A stretch of DNA of 64,000 nucleotides, taken from Halomonas campaniensis (lineage in GTDB: Bacteria; Pseudomonadota; Gammaproteobacteria; Pseudomonadales; Halomonadaceae). Below are positions 8,650 through 17,507 of the stretch, in pieces. Positions within the stretch are counted from its first letter, which is position 1. Each line of letters opens with the position of its first letter. The position numbers and the translations under genes are program-made. Location: assembly GCF_002211105.1 (NCBI RefSeq), contig NZ_JPUA01000022.1:13958-77957 (forward strand), given 5' to 3'. Below the pieces are notes generated by a model that saw only the letters and a program-made list of their open reading frames with translations, had not been told where the DNA came from and made no database searches.

Positions 8650-9840
8650 ATGAATGCAGCCAACCGCGGAGTGGTCTACAAGGGGCCGGGTGAGGTCGCC
8701 GTTGAGTCCATCGCCTATCCTGAACTCGCCCTCGGCAATCGCAAATGCGAGCACGGCGTGATTCTCAAAGTAGTCACCACCAATATCTGTGGCAGCGACC
8801 AGCATATGGTACGCGGCCGCACCACCGCCTCACCTGGCCTGGTACTCGGCCACGAAATCACGGGTTTGGTGATTGAGGCCGGCCGTGATGTTGAATTCAT
8901 CAAGCCGGGCGATCTGGTCTCGGTGCCGTTCAACATTGCCTGCGGCCGCTGCCGCAACTGTAAAGAGGGCCGCACCGGGATCTGCCTCAACGTTAATCCA
9001 GCCCGCCCAGGCGCTGCCTATGGCTACGTGGATATGGGCGGCTGGGTCGGCGGCCAGACCGAATATGTCATGGTTCCCTATGCGGACTTTAATCTGCTGA
9101 AGTTTCCGGATGCCGATCAGGCCATGGAGAAGATCAAGGATCTGACCCTGCTCTCCGATATTTTCCCCACCGGCTTCCACGGCTGTGTGACCGCCGGTGT
9201 CGGCCCCGGCAGCACCGTCTATATCGCTGGTGCTGGGCCTGTGGGGCTGGCCGCTGCGGTTTCCGCTCAACTGCTGGGTGCGGCCTGCGTGATCGTTGGT
9301 GATATGATCGAAGAGCGCCTGGCCCAGGCCCGCAGCTTTGGCTGTGAGACCATCGACCTGACCCAGGACGGTGACATGGCCGACAAGATCGAGGTGATTC
9401 TCGGCGAGCGTGAGGTTGATGCCTTTGTCGACTGCGTTGGCTTTGAGGCTCACGCCTGTGGCTGCAATCACGGCAAAGAAGCGCCTGCGACGGTGCTCAA
9501 CTCGGCGATGTCGTTGACCCGAGCCGGTGGTCAGATCGGTATTCCGGGCCTCTACGTGACCGAAGATCCCGGCGCGGAAGACGATGCTGCCAAGCAGGGC
9601 TCGCTGAGCATGCGCTTTGGCCTCGGGTGGGCCAAGTCACACAGTTTCCATACGGGGCAGTGCCCGGTGATGAAATACCATCGCCCGTTGATGCAGGCTA
9701 TTCTGTTCGGCAAGGTCAATATTGCCGATGCGGTGAATGTCCAAATGATTAACCTGGATCAGGCGCCCCAGGGCTACGCCGACTTCGATGGCGGTGCGGC
9801 TAAGAAATTCGTTATTGACCCACATGGCAGCGTGGCTTAA
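8650..9840 (+). CDS. fdhA: Glutathione-independent formaldehyde dehydrogenase
   Basis: A zinc-dependent MDR enzyme of 396 residues, very similar throughout to the Pseudomonas putida enzyme (399 residues). It oxidises formaldehyde to formate with tightly bound NAD. Catalytic zinc ligands are visible at Cys47 (NICGSDQH) and His68 (GHEI); the structural zinc cysteines are at 98, 101, 104 and 112 (CGRCRNCKEGRTGIC). The Rossmann motif is GAGPVG. I chose the inner ATG, preceded by AGGAG, because it gives the family length; the open frame extends 96 bases further upstream. In this locus the enzyme detoxifies formaldehyde released by betaine, dimethylglycine and sarcosine demethylation. A 14-bp tandem repeat and a terminator follow. 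Confidence 0.95.
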   Translation: MNAANRGVVYKGPGEVAVESIAYPELALGNRKCEHGVILKVVTTNICGSDQHMVRGRTTASPGLVLGHEITGLVIEAGRDVEFIKPGDLVSVPFNIACGRCRNCKEGRTGICLNVNPARPGAAYGYVDMGGWVGGQTEYVMVPYADFNLLKFPDADQAMEKIKDLTLLSDIFPTGFHGCVTAGVGPGSTVYIAGAGPVGLAAAVSAQLLGAACVIVGDMIEERLAQARSFGCETIDLTQDGDMADKIEVILGEREVDAFVDCVGFEAHACGCNHGKEAPATVLNSAMSLTRAGGQIGIPGLYVTEDPGAEDDAAKQGSLSMRFGLGWAKSHSFHTGQCPVMKYHRPLMQAILFGKVNIADAVNVQMINLDQAPQGYADFDGGAAKKFVIDPHGSVA

Positions 9841-9850
9841 TAACTTATTT

Positions 9851-9920
9851 AATAAGCACTGAGTAATCAGCACTGAGCAATAAGTCCTGAGCAATATGGC
9901 CTGAGTAACAAGCCCTGACC
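9851..9920 (+). repeat. Five-copy 14-bp degenerate tandem repeat after fdhA
   Basis: Five consecutive 14-base units starting at 9851, 9865, 9879, 9893 and 9907, of the form AATAAGnnCTGAGy (for example AATAAGCACTGAGT and AATAAGTCCTGAGC). A partial sixth copy follows. The array starts 10 bases after the fdhA stop and ends before the terminator hairpin, so it is transcribed in the fdhA 3' region. Function unknown. Confidence 0.85.
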
Positions 9921-9950
9921 ACTGCCTGAGGGCAGGCTAGTGCGACCCTA

Positions 9951-9980
9951 GACGGCGCCCCGCGGGGTGCCGTCTTTGTT
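9951..9980 (+). terminator. Terminator after fdhA
   Basis: A long stem GACGGCGCCCC / GGGGTGCCGTC (one G-T pair) is followed by TTTGTT. It separates fdhA from the formate dehydrogenase genes. Confidence 0.8.
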
Positions 9981-10020
9981 CATTCGGCAAAAAGCTGATC
10001 AAGATAATAATGAGTAACCC

Positions 10021-11739
10021 ATGACCGTCCAGACCGTGATCCCCAAGCGCCGCTTCCGCGGCAAGCCCCGCGGCCGTGAACTCGACCCCCATCTTCTTGA
10101 GGCGTTGCGTGAGCTGCTGGGCGACGAACGCCAGGACGCCACGCTGCGCCGCCGCGACTTATTGATTGAACACCTGCATGCCCTTCAGGATAACCGCGGT
10201 CATCTGCTGTTGGCAGATCTGCGTGCTCTGGCGGCTTATATGAACCTGCCCATGGCGGCCATTTACGAAACCGCCACCTTCTATGCCCACTTCGATGTCA
10301 TTCACGATGACCAACTGCCGCCGCCCGCGGTGACCATTCGCGTCTGCGACTCCCTAACCTGTCAATTGGCCGGTGCCGAGGCGCTTAAGGCACAGCTGGA
10401 AGCGAATGTGGATATCGAGCAGGTGCGAGTGCTGCGCGCTCCTTGCATGGGGCGCTGCGACACGGCGCCGGTGGCGGAAGTGGGGCACTATCATGTGCCG
10501 TTCGCTACTCAGGAGCGTATCGCGTCGGTGATCGAGGAAGCACACTTTCATCCTGACCCCGTCGATTGGCAGCGACTGGACGACTATCGCCGCGAGGGCG
10601 GTTTCGCGTTACTGCAAGCCTGCCGTGAGGGAGAGGTCACGGTGGAAGCGCTGATGGAGGCGATGCAGCAGGCCAATCTGCGCGGCCTGGGTGGCGCGGG
10701 TTTCCCTACCTTCAAAAAATGGACGTTCGTGCGCCAGGAGGCCGGCCCCCGTTACTGCGCTATCAATGCCGACGAGGGCGAGCCCGGTACCTTCAAGGAT
10801 CGCTATTACCTGGAAAATTCGCCCCACCAGTTCCTTGAAGGCGCCTTGGTCAGCGCCTGGGCGGTAGAGGCCGAGGCGCTGTATATCTATCTGCGCGATG
10901 AGTATCCGGCGTTACACGGCGTGCTGCGCGAGGCGATTGGCGAACTGGAGGCTGCTGGTCTGGTGGCGCCGGGTTACATTGTGCTGCGTCGTGGTGCGGG
11001 GGCTTATATCTGCGGCGAAGAGTCGGCGATGATCGAATCGTTGGAAGGTAAACCGGGCAAACCCCGCCACCGCCCGCCGTTTGTGGCTCAGAAGGGGCTC
11101 TTTGATCGGCCGACGCTGGTCAATAACGTCGAGACCGTCTACTGGATCCCCATGATCTGGCAGCGTGGCGCGGAGGCTTTCTCCAGCCAGGGTCGCCATG
11201 GCCGCGTAGGGTTACGCAGTTTCTCTGTCTCGGGTCGGGTCAAGCAGCCCGGTGTGTATTTGGCGCCCGCGGGGATAACCCTTCAGGAATTAATTGACGA
11301 GTATTGCGAAGGCATGGCCGACGGCCACCGCCTAGCGGCCTACCTACCCGGCGGCGCCTCCGGCGGCATTCTGCCCGCTGCCAAGGCCGATATTCCCCTC
11401 GATTTCGACACCCTTCAGGAGCACGGCTGTTTTATCGGTTCCGCAGCGGTGATCGTACTCTCCGATCAGGACGATCTGCGCGGGGTGGCTACCAACCTAT
11501 TGGCCTTTTTTGCCGATGAGTCCTGTGGCCAATGCACGCCCTGCCGGGTGGGCACGGAAAAAATGCTCACCCTGCTCGAGCGGAATGAGTGGGACGCCGG
11601 GCTGATGACGCAGCTCTCCCAGGTAATGATCGATGCCTCTATTTGCGGACTCGGCCAAGCGGCACCTAATCCGGTGCTGGGGCTGTTGAAGGATTTCCGC
11701 GGCGAGCTGGCCGCCCAGAACGTAATCGTCAAGGGGTAG
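10021..11739 (+). CDS. fdsB: NAD-linked formate dehydrogenase, fused NuoE-NuoF-type diaphorase subunit
   Basis: A 572-residue fusion of two modules that are separate genes (fdsG and fdsB) in Cupriavidus and Rhodobacter. Residues about 20-175 form a NuoE/thioredoxin-like 2Fe-2S domain with Cys109, Cys114, Cys142 and Cys146. From about 185 on it is a NuoF module: FMN/NADH loop GLGGAGFPTFKKW (222-234), NADEGEPGTFKDRYY, GAGAYICGEESA, and a 4Fe-4S site at Cys502, 505, 508 and 542 (CGQCTPC and ICGLG). It takes electrons from the molybdenum subunit encoded next and reduces NAD, so formate from betaine methyl groups yields NADH. The start has only a weak ribosome-binding site. The symbol is assigned by homology to the cytosolic Fds-type enzyme. 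Confidence 0.88.
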   Translation: MTVQTVIPKRRFRGKPRGRELDPHLLEALRELLGDERQDATLRRRDLLIEHLHALQDNRGHLLLADLRALAAYMNLPMAAIYETATFYAHFDVIHDDQLPPPAVTIRVCDSLTCQLAGAEALKAQLEANVDIEQVRVLRAPCMGRCDTAPVAEVGHYHVPFATQERIASVIEEAHFHPDPVDWQRLDDYRREGGFALLQACREGEVTVEALMEAMQQANLRGLGGAGFPTFKKWTFVRQEAGPRYCAINADEGEPGTFKDRYYLENSPHQFLEGALVSAWAVEAEALYIYLRDEYPALHGVLREAIGELEAAGLVAPGYIVLRRGAGAYICGEESAMIESLEGKPGKPRHRPPFVAQKGLFDRPTLVNNVETVYWIPMIWQRGAEAFSSQGRHGRVGLRSFSVSGRVKQPGVYLAPAGITLQELIDEYCEGMADGHRLAAYLPGGASGGILPAAKADIPLDFDTLQEHGCFIGSAAVIVLSDQDDLRGVATNLLAFFADESCGQCTPCRVGTEKMLTLLERNEWDAGLMTQLSQVMIDASICGLGQAAPNPVLGLLKDFRGELAAQNVIVKG

Positions 11740-11749
11740 GGGGATGAAC

Positions 11750-14614
11750 ATGAGCATGAGCGAACAAAACCCAGGCAAAAGCTTTACCCTGACGCTGGAT
11801 GGCGTTGAGGTGAGTGCAACCCCCGGTGAAAGCCTCTGGCAGGTGGCCAAGCGCGCCGGCGAGACCATTCCCCATCTCTGTTTTAAGGACACAAGCGGTT
11901 ACCGCGCCGACGGCAACTGCCGCGCCTGTATGGTGGAAATCGAGGGCGAGCGCACCCTGGCCGCCAGCTGTCTCCGTGAGGCAGCCCCCGGCATGGTGGT
12001 CAAAAGCGCCAACTCCGAACGGGCGCATACCGCCCGCAAGATGGTCATGGAGATGCTGCTGGTCGACCAGCCTGAGCGGGAAGAGAGCCCCGACAGCTCA
12101 AGCCACTTTTGGGCCATGGCTGACCAGTTGGCCATTGATGCCACGGCGGTGCGCCGTAAACTGCCCAGGCGCGAAGAGCGCGAGGCGCCCACCGTACATC
12201 ATGTGGCGTCCCGGGCGGAAAGTCTGGAACAAGACAGCAGCCACTCTGCCATGCGCGTCAATCTTGACGCCTGCATCGAGTGCAACCTGTGTGTGCGTGC
12301 CTGTCGCGAAGTGCAGGTTAACGACGTGATCGGTCTGGCCCACCGCGGCGCGGCATCCAAGATCGTGTTTGATTTCGACGACCCCATGGGGGATAGCACC
12401 TGCGTGGCCTGTGGCGAGTGTGTGCAGGCCTGCCCCACTGGCGCGCTTATGCCCGCCACTCTGGTTAACGCAGAAGGGCGCGGTGATTCTGCGGTGGCTG
12501 ACCGCCAGGTCGATTCGGTCTGCCCCTACTGCGGGGTGGGTTGCCAGCTCACCTACCATATCAAGGATGACGAGATCCTTTACGTGGAGGGCCGCGACGG
12601 CCCCTCTAACGAGAACCGGCTGTGTGTTAAAGGCCGCTTCGGCTATGACTATCCGCGCCATCCATCCCGACTAATCGCTCCGCTGATTCGCCGTGAAGGT
12701 GTCGCTAAAGGGATTGATCCGGACTTCGACCCTGCCAAGCCGTTGACCCATTTCCGTGAGGCCAGTTGGGACGAAGCCCTGGATGTTGCTGCCAGCGGGC
12801 TTGTGAACCTAAAAGCGGCCCATGGCCCGGATGCCCTGGCCGGGTTCGGTAGCGCCAAGTGCTCCAACGAAGAGGCGTGGCTGTTCCAGAAACTGGTACG
12901 TACCGGCTTCGGCTCCAACCATGTGGATCACTGCACCCGCTTGTGCCATGCCAGCTCCGTGGCGGCACTCATGGAGTGTATTGGCTCGGGCTCGGTCACC
13001 GCCTCCTTTATGCAGGCCAGCCAGGCCGATGTGGTCATTCTTACCGGCTGCAACCCGGCTGTGAATCACCCGGTGGCGGCTACTTTCTTCAAGCAGGCCG
13101 CCAAACGTGGCACCAAGATCGTGATCCTCGACCCCCGCGGTCAGGCGCTGGATGCCTATGCCCACCTGAGCGTGCGCTTTTCACCGGGCGCTGATGTGGC
13201 GCTGTTCAATGCCATCCTCAATGTGGTCATCAGCGAGGAGCTGTATGACACGGCCTATATCGCCGAGCATACCGAGGGCTTTGAGGCCCTTAAATTGCAC
13301 ACGGTGGATATGACCCCCGAAGCGATGAGCGGCCTGTGCGGTGTTGAGCCCGAGATCATCCGCGATGTGGCAAGGCTGTATGCCAACGCTGAACGGGCGA
13401 TGATTTTCTGGGGCATGGGCATTTCCCAGCACACCCATGGCACCGATAACGCCCGCTGTCTGATCTCGCTGGCGTTGGCCTGCGGCCAGACCGGTCGCCC
13501 CGGCACCGGCCTGCACCCTTTGCGGGGGCAGAACAACGTTCAGGGCGCGTCTGATGCCGGTCTGATACCCATGGTCATGCCGGACTACCAGCCCGTTAGC
13601 GATGCCCAGGTACGCAGTGCCTTCGAAGAGCTGTGGAATACCAAACTGGATCCCACACCCGGCCTCACCGTGGTGGAAATCATGGACGCCATCACCGCGG
13701 GCACCATTCGCGGTATGTATATCCAGGGCGAAAACCCGGCGATGTCCGACCCGGATCTGGCCCACGCCCGGGCTGCCCTGGCCAAGCTGGAGCATCTGGT
13801 GGTTCAGGATCTATTTGTCACTGAGACCGCCCAGTTCGCCGATGTCATCCTGCCTGCCTCCGCCTGGCCCGAGAAAAACGGCACCGTCACCAACACCAAT
13901 CGCCAAGTGCAGATGGGGCGTGCGGCGCTGCCGCTGCCGGGCCAAGCCAAGCCGGATTGGTGGATCATTCAAGAGATTGCCAAACGTTTTGGCCTGGGCT
14001 GGGATTACCAGCACCCGCGGGACGTCTTCGCCGAGATGAAGCAAGGCATGGCCTCTCTCGACCATATTTCCTGGGAGCGTTTGGAGCGTGAGCAGTCGGT
14101 GACCTACCCCTGCCCAGCGGAGGACTCGCCAGGGTACGACGTGGTCTTCAGCGATGCCTTCCCCACTGCCAGCGGTCGGGCGAAGTTCGCCCCCACGCGC
14201 CCGCTGCCACCGGATGAGCCAGTAGATAACGACTATCCCACGGTACTGACTACCGGGCGCCAGTTAGAGCACTGGCATACCGGTTCCATGACCCGGCGCG
14301 CCAAAGTGCTTGATGACCTGGAGCCGGAAGCCGTAGCCAGCCTGGCCCCCGCTGAGTTTATTCGATTGGGAATGGCGCCGGGCGATGACCTGACAATCGC
14401 CACCCGGCGGGGCTCCATCACTCTCAAAGCGAGGACGGATCCGGGAATGCCGGAGGGGATGGTCTTCGTGCCCTTCTGTTACGGGGAAGCAGCGGCGAAC
14501 TTGTTAACCAACCCGGCGCTGGATCCTTATGGCAAGATTCCGGAGTTCAAGTATGCCGCTTGCCGGTTGAGCCGCAGTGCTACCCTTCAAGAGAAGGAGT
14601 CGCTAAGCGTCTAA
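11750..14614 (+). CDS. fdsA: Formate dehydrogenase molybdenum catalytic subunit (FdsA type)
   Basis: A 954-residue enzyme oxidising formate to CO2 at a bis-MGD molybdenum centre. The order is: N-terminal 2Fe-2S domain (Cys44, 57, 60, 74), two ferredoxin-like 4Fe-4S motifs (CIECNLCVRAC, then CVACGECVQACP, residues about 175-228), a further 4Fe-4S site (CPYCGVGC near 258 and LCVKGR near 292), then the molybdopterin oxidoreductase body. The Mo ligand is cysteine, not selenocysteine: Cys399 followed by His400 in TRLCHAS. Three ATGs lie within 13 bases; the second fits best, with GGGGG 6 bases upstream. No fdhD (sulfurtransferase needed for activity) and no fdsD are next to it, so they must lie elsewhere. 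A perfect terminator follows. Confidence 0.93.
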   Translation: MSMSEQNPGKSFTLTLDGVEVSATPGESLWQVAKRAGETIPHLCFKDTSGYRADGNCRACMVEIEGERTLAASCLREAAPGMVVKSANSERAHTARKMVMEMLLVDQPEREESPDSSSHFWAMADQLAIDATAVRRKLPRREEREAPTVHHVASRAESLEQDSSHSAMRVNLDACIECNLCVRACREVQVNDVIGLAHRGAASKIVFDFDDPMGDSTCVACGECVQACPTGALMPATLVNAEGRGDSAVADRQVDSVCPYCGVGCQLTYHIKDDEILYVEGRDGPSNENRLCVKGRFGYDYPRHPSRLIAPLIRREGVAKGIDPDFDPAKPLTHFREASWDEALDVAASGLVNLKAAHGPDALAGFGSAKCSNEEAWLFQKLVRTGFGSNHVDHCTRLCHASSVAALMECIGSGSVTASFMQASQADVVILTGCNPAVNHPVAATFFKQAAKRGTKIVILDPRGQALDAYAHLSVRFSPGADVALFNAILNVVISEELYDTAYIAEHTEGFEALKLHTVDMTPEAMSGLCGVEPEIIRDVARLYANAERAMIFWGMGISQHTHGTDNARCLISLALACGQTGRPGTGLHPLRGQNNVQGASDAGLIPMVMPDYQPVSDAQVRSAFEELWNTKLDPTPGLTVVEIMDAITAGTIRGMYIQGENPAMSDPDLAHARAALAKLEHLVVQDLFVTETAQFADVILPASAWPEKNGTVTNTNRQVQMGRAALPLPGQAKPDWWIIQEIAKRFGLGWDYQHPRDVFAEMKQGMASLDHISWERLEREQSVTYPCPAEDSPGYDVVFSDAFPTASGRAKFAPTRPLPPDEPVDNDYPTVLTTGRQLEHWHTGSMTRRAKVLDDLEPEAVASLAPAEFIRLGMAPGDDLTIATRRGSITLKARTDPGMPEGMVFVPFCYGEAAANLLTNPALDPYGKIPEFKYAACRLSRSATLQEKESLSV

Positions 14615-14631
14615 AAATACTTGTCCACTAC

Positions 14632-14665
14632 AGCCTGGCCCGCATTAGCGGGCCAGGCTTTTTTT
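14632..14665 (+). terminator. Terminator after fdsA
   Basis: A perfect 12-bp stem (AGCCTGGCCCGC with its complement), an ATTA loop and seven T residues. It lies between fdsA and the convergent gbcA. Confidence 0.93.
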
Positions 14666-14680
14666 ATAATCCTGAGAACC

Positions 14681-15967
14681 TCAACCCTGAGCTAGATGAA
14701 GCGTCGGGGTATCGTAGCCTAAGTTCTCAAGCACCCGATTGGCGTACCAGTCGACAAAATCGATAACACCGAACTCATAGGTTTCAGAGTAAGGGCCGGG
14801 TTGGTAGGCCTTGGAGTTGATGCCGCGCTGGTTCTCTTCGGCCAGTTGGCGATCCTGGTCGTTGGTGGCATCCCATACGCGGCGCAGCTGTTCGGGGTCG
14901 TAGTCAACGCCTTCCACCGCGTCCTTGTGAACCAGCCACTTGGTGGTCACCACGGTTTGCTGCGGGCCAAGGGGAAGTACGCGGAACACCACCGCGTGAT
15001 CGCCCATGAAGTGATTCCATGAATTGGGCAGGTGCAGGATGCGCAGCGAGCCCATATCAGGGTTGGGTAGGCGGCCCATTAGCTTCTTACAGCCGGGCTT
15101 ACCGTCCATTGTCATGGAGACAATACCGTCCAGCAGCGGCGTGCGGGTCAGACGATTGCGTTTGCCAAAGCGCTTCAACTGATAGGGCACTTTCGCCTCA
15201 TCCCAATCCGCTTGTTTACATGCCACCAGCTCCTTATAGGCGGGCGTTGCGCGCGGATCGTCGGTGTCATCAAACTCCTGCAATGAGTTCAGCAGCTCAG
15301 GGTGTGCGCCGTTGCAGTGATAGCACTCGCGGTTATTTTCGATGACCAGCTTCCAGTTGGCTTGCTCGACGATACTGGACTCGGTGGCGACCTTGACGTT
15401 GTCCATCTGGTAGGGCTCAAGATAGTGCTCAAGCGTTTCCAGAAAGTCATCCATGGGGGTCGGGTTGTCGCTTAAGTTGATAAAGATGAAGCCGCCGGCG
15501 GTGCAAACGCTGACCGGCTTGAGGCCAAACTGATCCAGGTTGAAATCAGTGCCCATATCGCTGCCGGCAAACAGCAAGCGACCATCAAGCTCGTAAGTCC
15601 ACTGGTGATAGGGGCAAACAAGTTTTGCCACTTTGCCTTTATCCTTTACGCAAAGTCGCGAACCGCGGTGGCGGCAGACATTGTGAAAGGCATGAATGGT
15701 ACCTTCACCACCGCGTACGATGACAACGGGGTTGTCACCGATATCCAGTGTCATGAAGTTACCCTTGGTGGGGATCTCGCATGTCATTCCTGCGAACAGC
15801 CACTCTTTCTCAAACACCTCTTGCATATCAATTGCAAACAGGCGGGCATCGTTATAAAACGGCTGCGGAAGTGAAAAGGTGCGCTCCCTCGTTTGCAGCA
15901 TATTGGCCGTTGACTCACGGGCCGCGACGAGCGGGTCATCCATTGTGTTTAACACGTACTTTTGCAT
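14681..15967 (-). CDS. gbcA: Glycine betaine monooxygenase, Rieske oxygenase subunit
   Basis: This 428-residue Rieske non-heme iron oxygenase matches GbcA of Pseudomonas in length and content. It hydroxylates a methyl group of glycine betaine, giving dimethylglycine and formaldehyde. The Rieske 2Fe-2S ligands are Cys98/His100 (CRHRG) and Cys118/His121 (CPYHQW). The catalytic iron site lies in ENNRECYHCNGAHPEL, with His217 and His222. I chose the ATG giving MQKYVLN, with a GAGG ribosome-binding site 8 bases upstream; an upstream TTG in the same frame would add 20 residues and lacks support. It is divergent from its reductase gene gbcB; both probably answer to a GbdR-like activator outside the window. 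Confidence 0.95.
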   Translation of the reverse strand: MQKYVLNTMDDPLVAARESTANMLQTRERTFSLPQPFYNDARLFAIDMQEVFEKEWLFAGMTCEIPTKGNFMTLDIGDNPVVIVRGGEGTIHAFHNVCRHRGSRLCVKDKGKVAKLVCPYHQWTYELDGRLLFAGSDMGTDFNLDQFGLKPVSVCTAGGFIFINLSDNPTPMDDFLETLEHYLEPYQMDNVKVATESSIVEQANWKLVIENNRECYHCNGAHPELLNSLQEFDDTDDPRATPAYKELVACKQADWDEAKVPYQLKRFGKRNRLTRTPLLDGIVSMTMDGKPGCKKLMGRLPNPDMGSLRILHLPNSWNHFMGDHAVVFRVLPLGPQQTVVTTKWLVHKDAVEGVDYDPEQLRRVWDATNDQDRQLAEENQRGINSKAYQPGPYSETYEFGVIDFVDWYANRVLENLGYDTPTLHLAQG

Positions 15968-16329
15968 ACCAGTATCCTCGTAAACCACCGCTTTCCCCTC
16001 TAGGGCTGCGAGTCGGCCGTTAGTCAAGATTGTTTATCTTGTTGTTCTGTTGCGTAACCTGGCGTTTTATTCAAATGTGGTCTGACGTCAGGGACAGATT
16101 GTGTTGCAGGCTACTCCCTGCCAGTTATCTGCCCGCGACATTAGGTGGCGTAGTGGCGACTAAAAAAGAGGTTTCTAAACGATAAAGAGTGGCACGAGGT
16201 AAGTGCGCGTCGTTGTCAGGTAAGTCGGCTAGCAGGCGCATCCCCAGAATGCATCTCAACGGTACTGACCGTATAGCGATTACGGTTCGGTGATGCATAG
16301 TGATAACGGCTGGTCAGGCAGAGGCGATA
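15968..16329. promoter_or_regulatory. gbcA-gbcB divergent intergenic region
   Basis: These 362 bases separate the two divergent betaine monooxygenase genes and must hold both promoters. Visible symmetric elements are CAAGAT-5-ATCTTG (16025-16041), the 10-bp palindrome CTGACGTCAG (16082-16091) and GCAGG...CCTGC (starting 16106). Any of these could be a regulator site; the sequence alone does not say which. No further gene is seen. Confidence 0.55.
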
Positions 16330-17436
16330 ATGACAACCAATTTCTTCAATCCGGTCACGACCCAAACCTGGACCAACGGCCGTCACCAGGTACGTTGCGT
16401 TAAGGTCATCCAGGAAACCCAGGACGTGCGCACGTTCTGTTTTATGGCCGAGCAGCCTGTACTGTTCTTTTTCAAGCCCGGTCAGTTCGTGACGCTGGAG
16501 CTTGAGATTGATCATCAGCCGATCATGCGCTCCTATACGATTTCCAGTTCCCCTTCGATCCCTTACAGCTTTTCCATCACCGTTAAGCAAGTGCCTGGGG
16601 GTAAGGTATCCAACTGGCTGCATGCGAACCTGAAAGTGGGTGACGAGCTGGTCGTGCACGGCCCGGTAGGCAACTTCAACTCCATCGACTTTCCTGCCGA
16701 AAAAGTATTGTTTCTCTCTGGCGGTGTCGGCATTACCCCATTGATGTCCATGACACGCTGGCTTTTTGATACTAATGCCACTGTGGACGTTGAGTTCATA
16801 CACAGCGCTCGAGCCCCTCGTGATGTGATTTATCATCGCGAGCTGGTGCATATGTTTTCGCGCATTCCTGAGTTCAAGCTGCATATCATATGCGAGAGCA
16901 AGGAGGACATTGGTGAGGCCTGGGCCGGCTACCGTGGCTACCTTACTCAGCCGCTGTTCGAACTCATTGTGCCGGACTTCATGGAAAGGGAGATATTCTG
17001 CTGCGGCCCGACCCCCTACATGAACGCCATCAAAAATATTCTGCGTGCCAACAACTTCAACATGGATCACTACCATGAGGAGTCGTTTGGCGCGACGCCG
17101 GTTGAGGTACGTGAAGATGTCCTTGAGCTGGCTGAGCAGGCGGAAGTCGAAGCCGAAAATGTCGATACCAGCGAATTGCACAGCATCGAGTTTGCCTCTT
17201 CAGGGAAAAGTGTGCGCATTCAGCCGGGTGAGACGGTTCATGCGGCGGCAGCCAAGCTGGGTCTGCATATTCCCAAGGCCTGTGGTATGGGGATTTGCGG
17301 TACTTGCCGTGTAGAGCTCAAATCGGGTGAGGTGGAAATGGAGCATAACGGCGGTATCACGGATGAGGATGTCGAAGAAGGCTATATCTTGTCTTGCTGC
17401 AGCCGTCCTAAAGGAGATCTGGTGGTGGATTTCTAG
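16330..17436 (+). CDS. gbcB: Glycine betaine monooxygenase, ferredoxin reductase subunit
   Basis: A 368-residue reductase that supplies electrons from NAD(P)H to GbcA. It has an FNR-type FAD domain (RSYTIS at 67-72), an NAD domain (GGVGITPLMS at 131-140 and CCGPTPYM) and a C-terminal plant-type 2Fe-2S domain (CGMGICGTC and the distal Cys in ILSCCSRP). Length and domain order match GbcB (about 366 residues). The chosen ATG has AGAGG 6 bases upstream; an in-frame GTG 30 bases earlier is less likely. It is monocistronic, ending at a perfect 13-bp hairpin terminator. Confidence 0.94.
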   Translation: MTTNFFNPVTTQTWTNGRHQVRCVKVIQETQDVRTFCFMAEQPVLFFFKPGQFVTLELEIDHQPIMRSYTISSSPSIPYSFSITVKQVPGGKVSNWLHANLKVGDELVVHGPVGNFNSIDFPAEKVLFLSGGVGITPLMSMTRWLFDTNATVDVEFIHSARAPRDVIYHRELVHMFSRIPEFKLHIICESKEDIGEAWAGYRGYLTQPLFELIVPDFMEREIFCCGPTPYMNAIKNILRANNFNMDHYHEESFGATPVEVREDVLELAEQAEVEAENVDTSELHSIEFASSGKSVRIQPGETVHAAAAKLGLHIPKACGMGICGTCRVELKSGEVEMEHNGGITDEDVEEGYILSCCSRPKGDLVVDF

Positions 17437-17464
17437 CGCTGGCAGCCATTTTAATCCCTGTCAC

Positions 17465-17507
17465 AAAACGCCCTTTATGGTTATGGCCGTAAAGGGCGTT
17501 TTGGTTT
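17465..17507 (+). terminator. Terminator after gbcB
   Basis: A perfect 13-bp stem AAAACGCCCTTTA / TAAAGGGCGTTTT with a 12-base loop and flanking A and T tracts. It could work in both directions. Confidence 0.88.

Noticed and set aside
12944..12956. Selenocysteine at the formate dehydrogenase active site
   Set aside because: The codon at the Mo-ligand position is a cysteine codon (TGC) in TRLCHAS; there is no in-frame TGA.
16190..16206. TGGCACG resembling a sigma-54 -24 element before gbcB
   Set aside because: The GC of a -12 element is not at the required spacing (GG-N12-GC rather than GG-N10-GC).
16216..17181. Long minus-strand open frame of 321 codons opposite gbcB
   Set aside because: It lies almost entirely opposite gbcB, which has full domain motifs; the reverse frame has no recognisable family and reflects codon bias.
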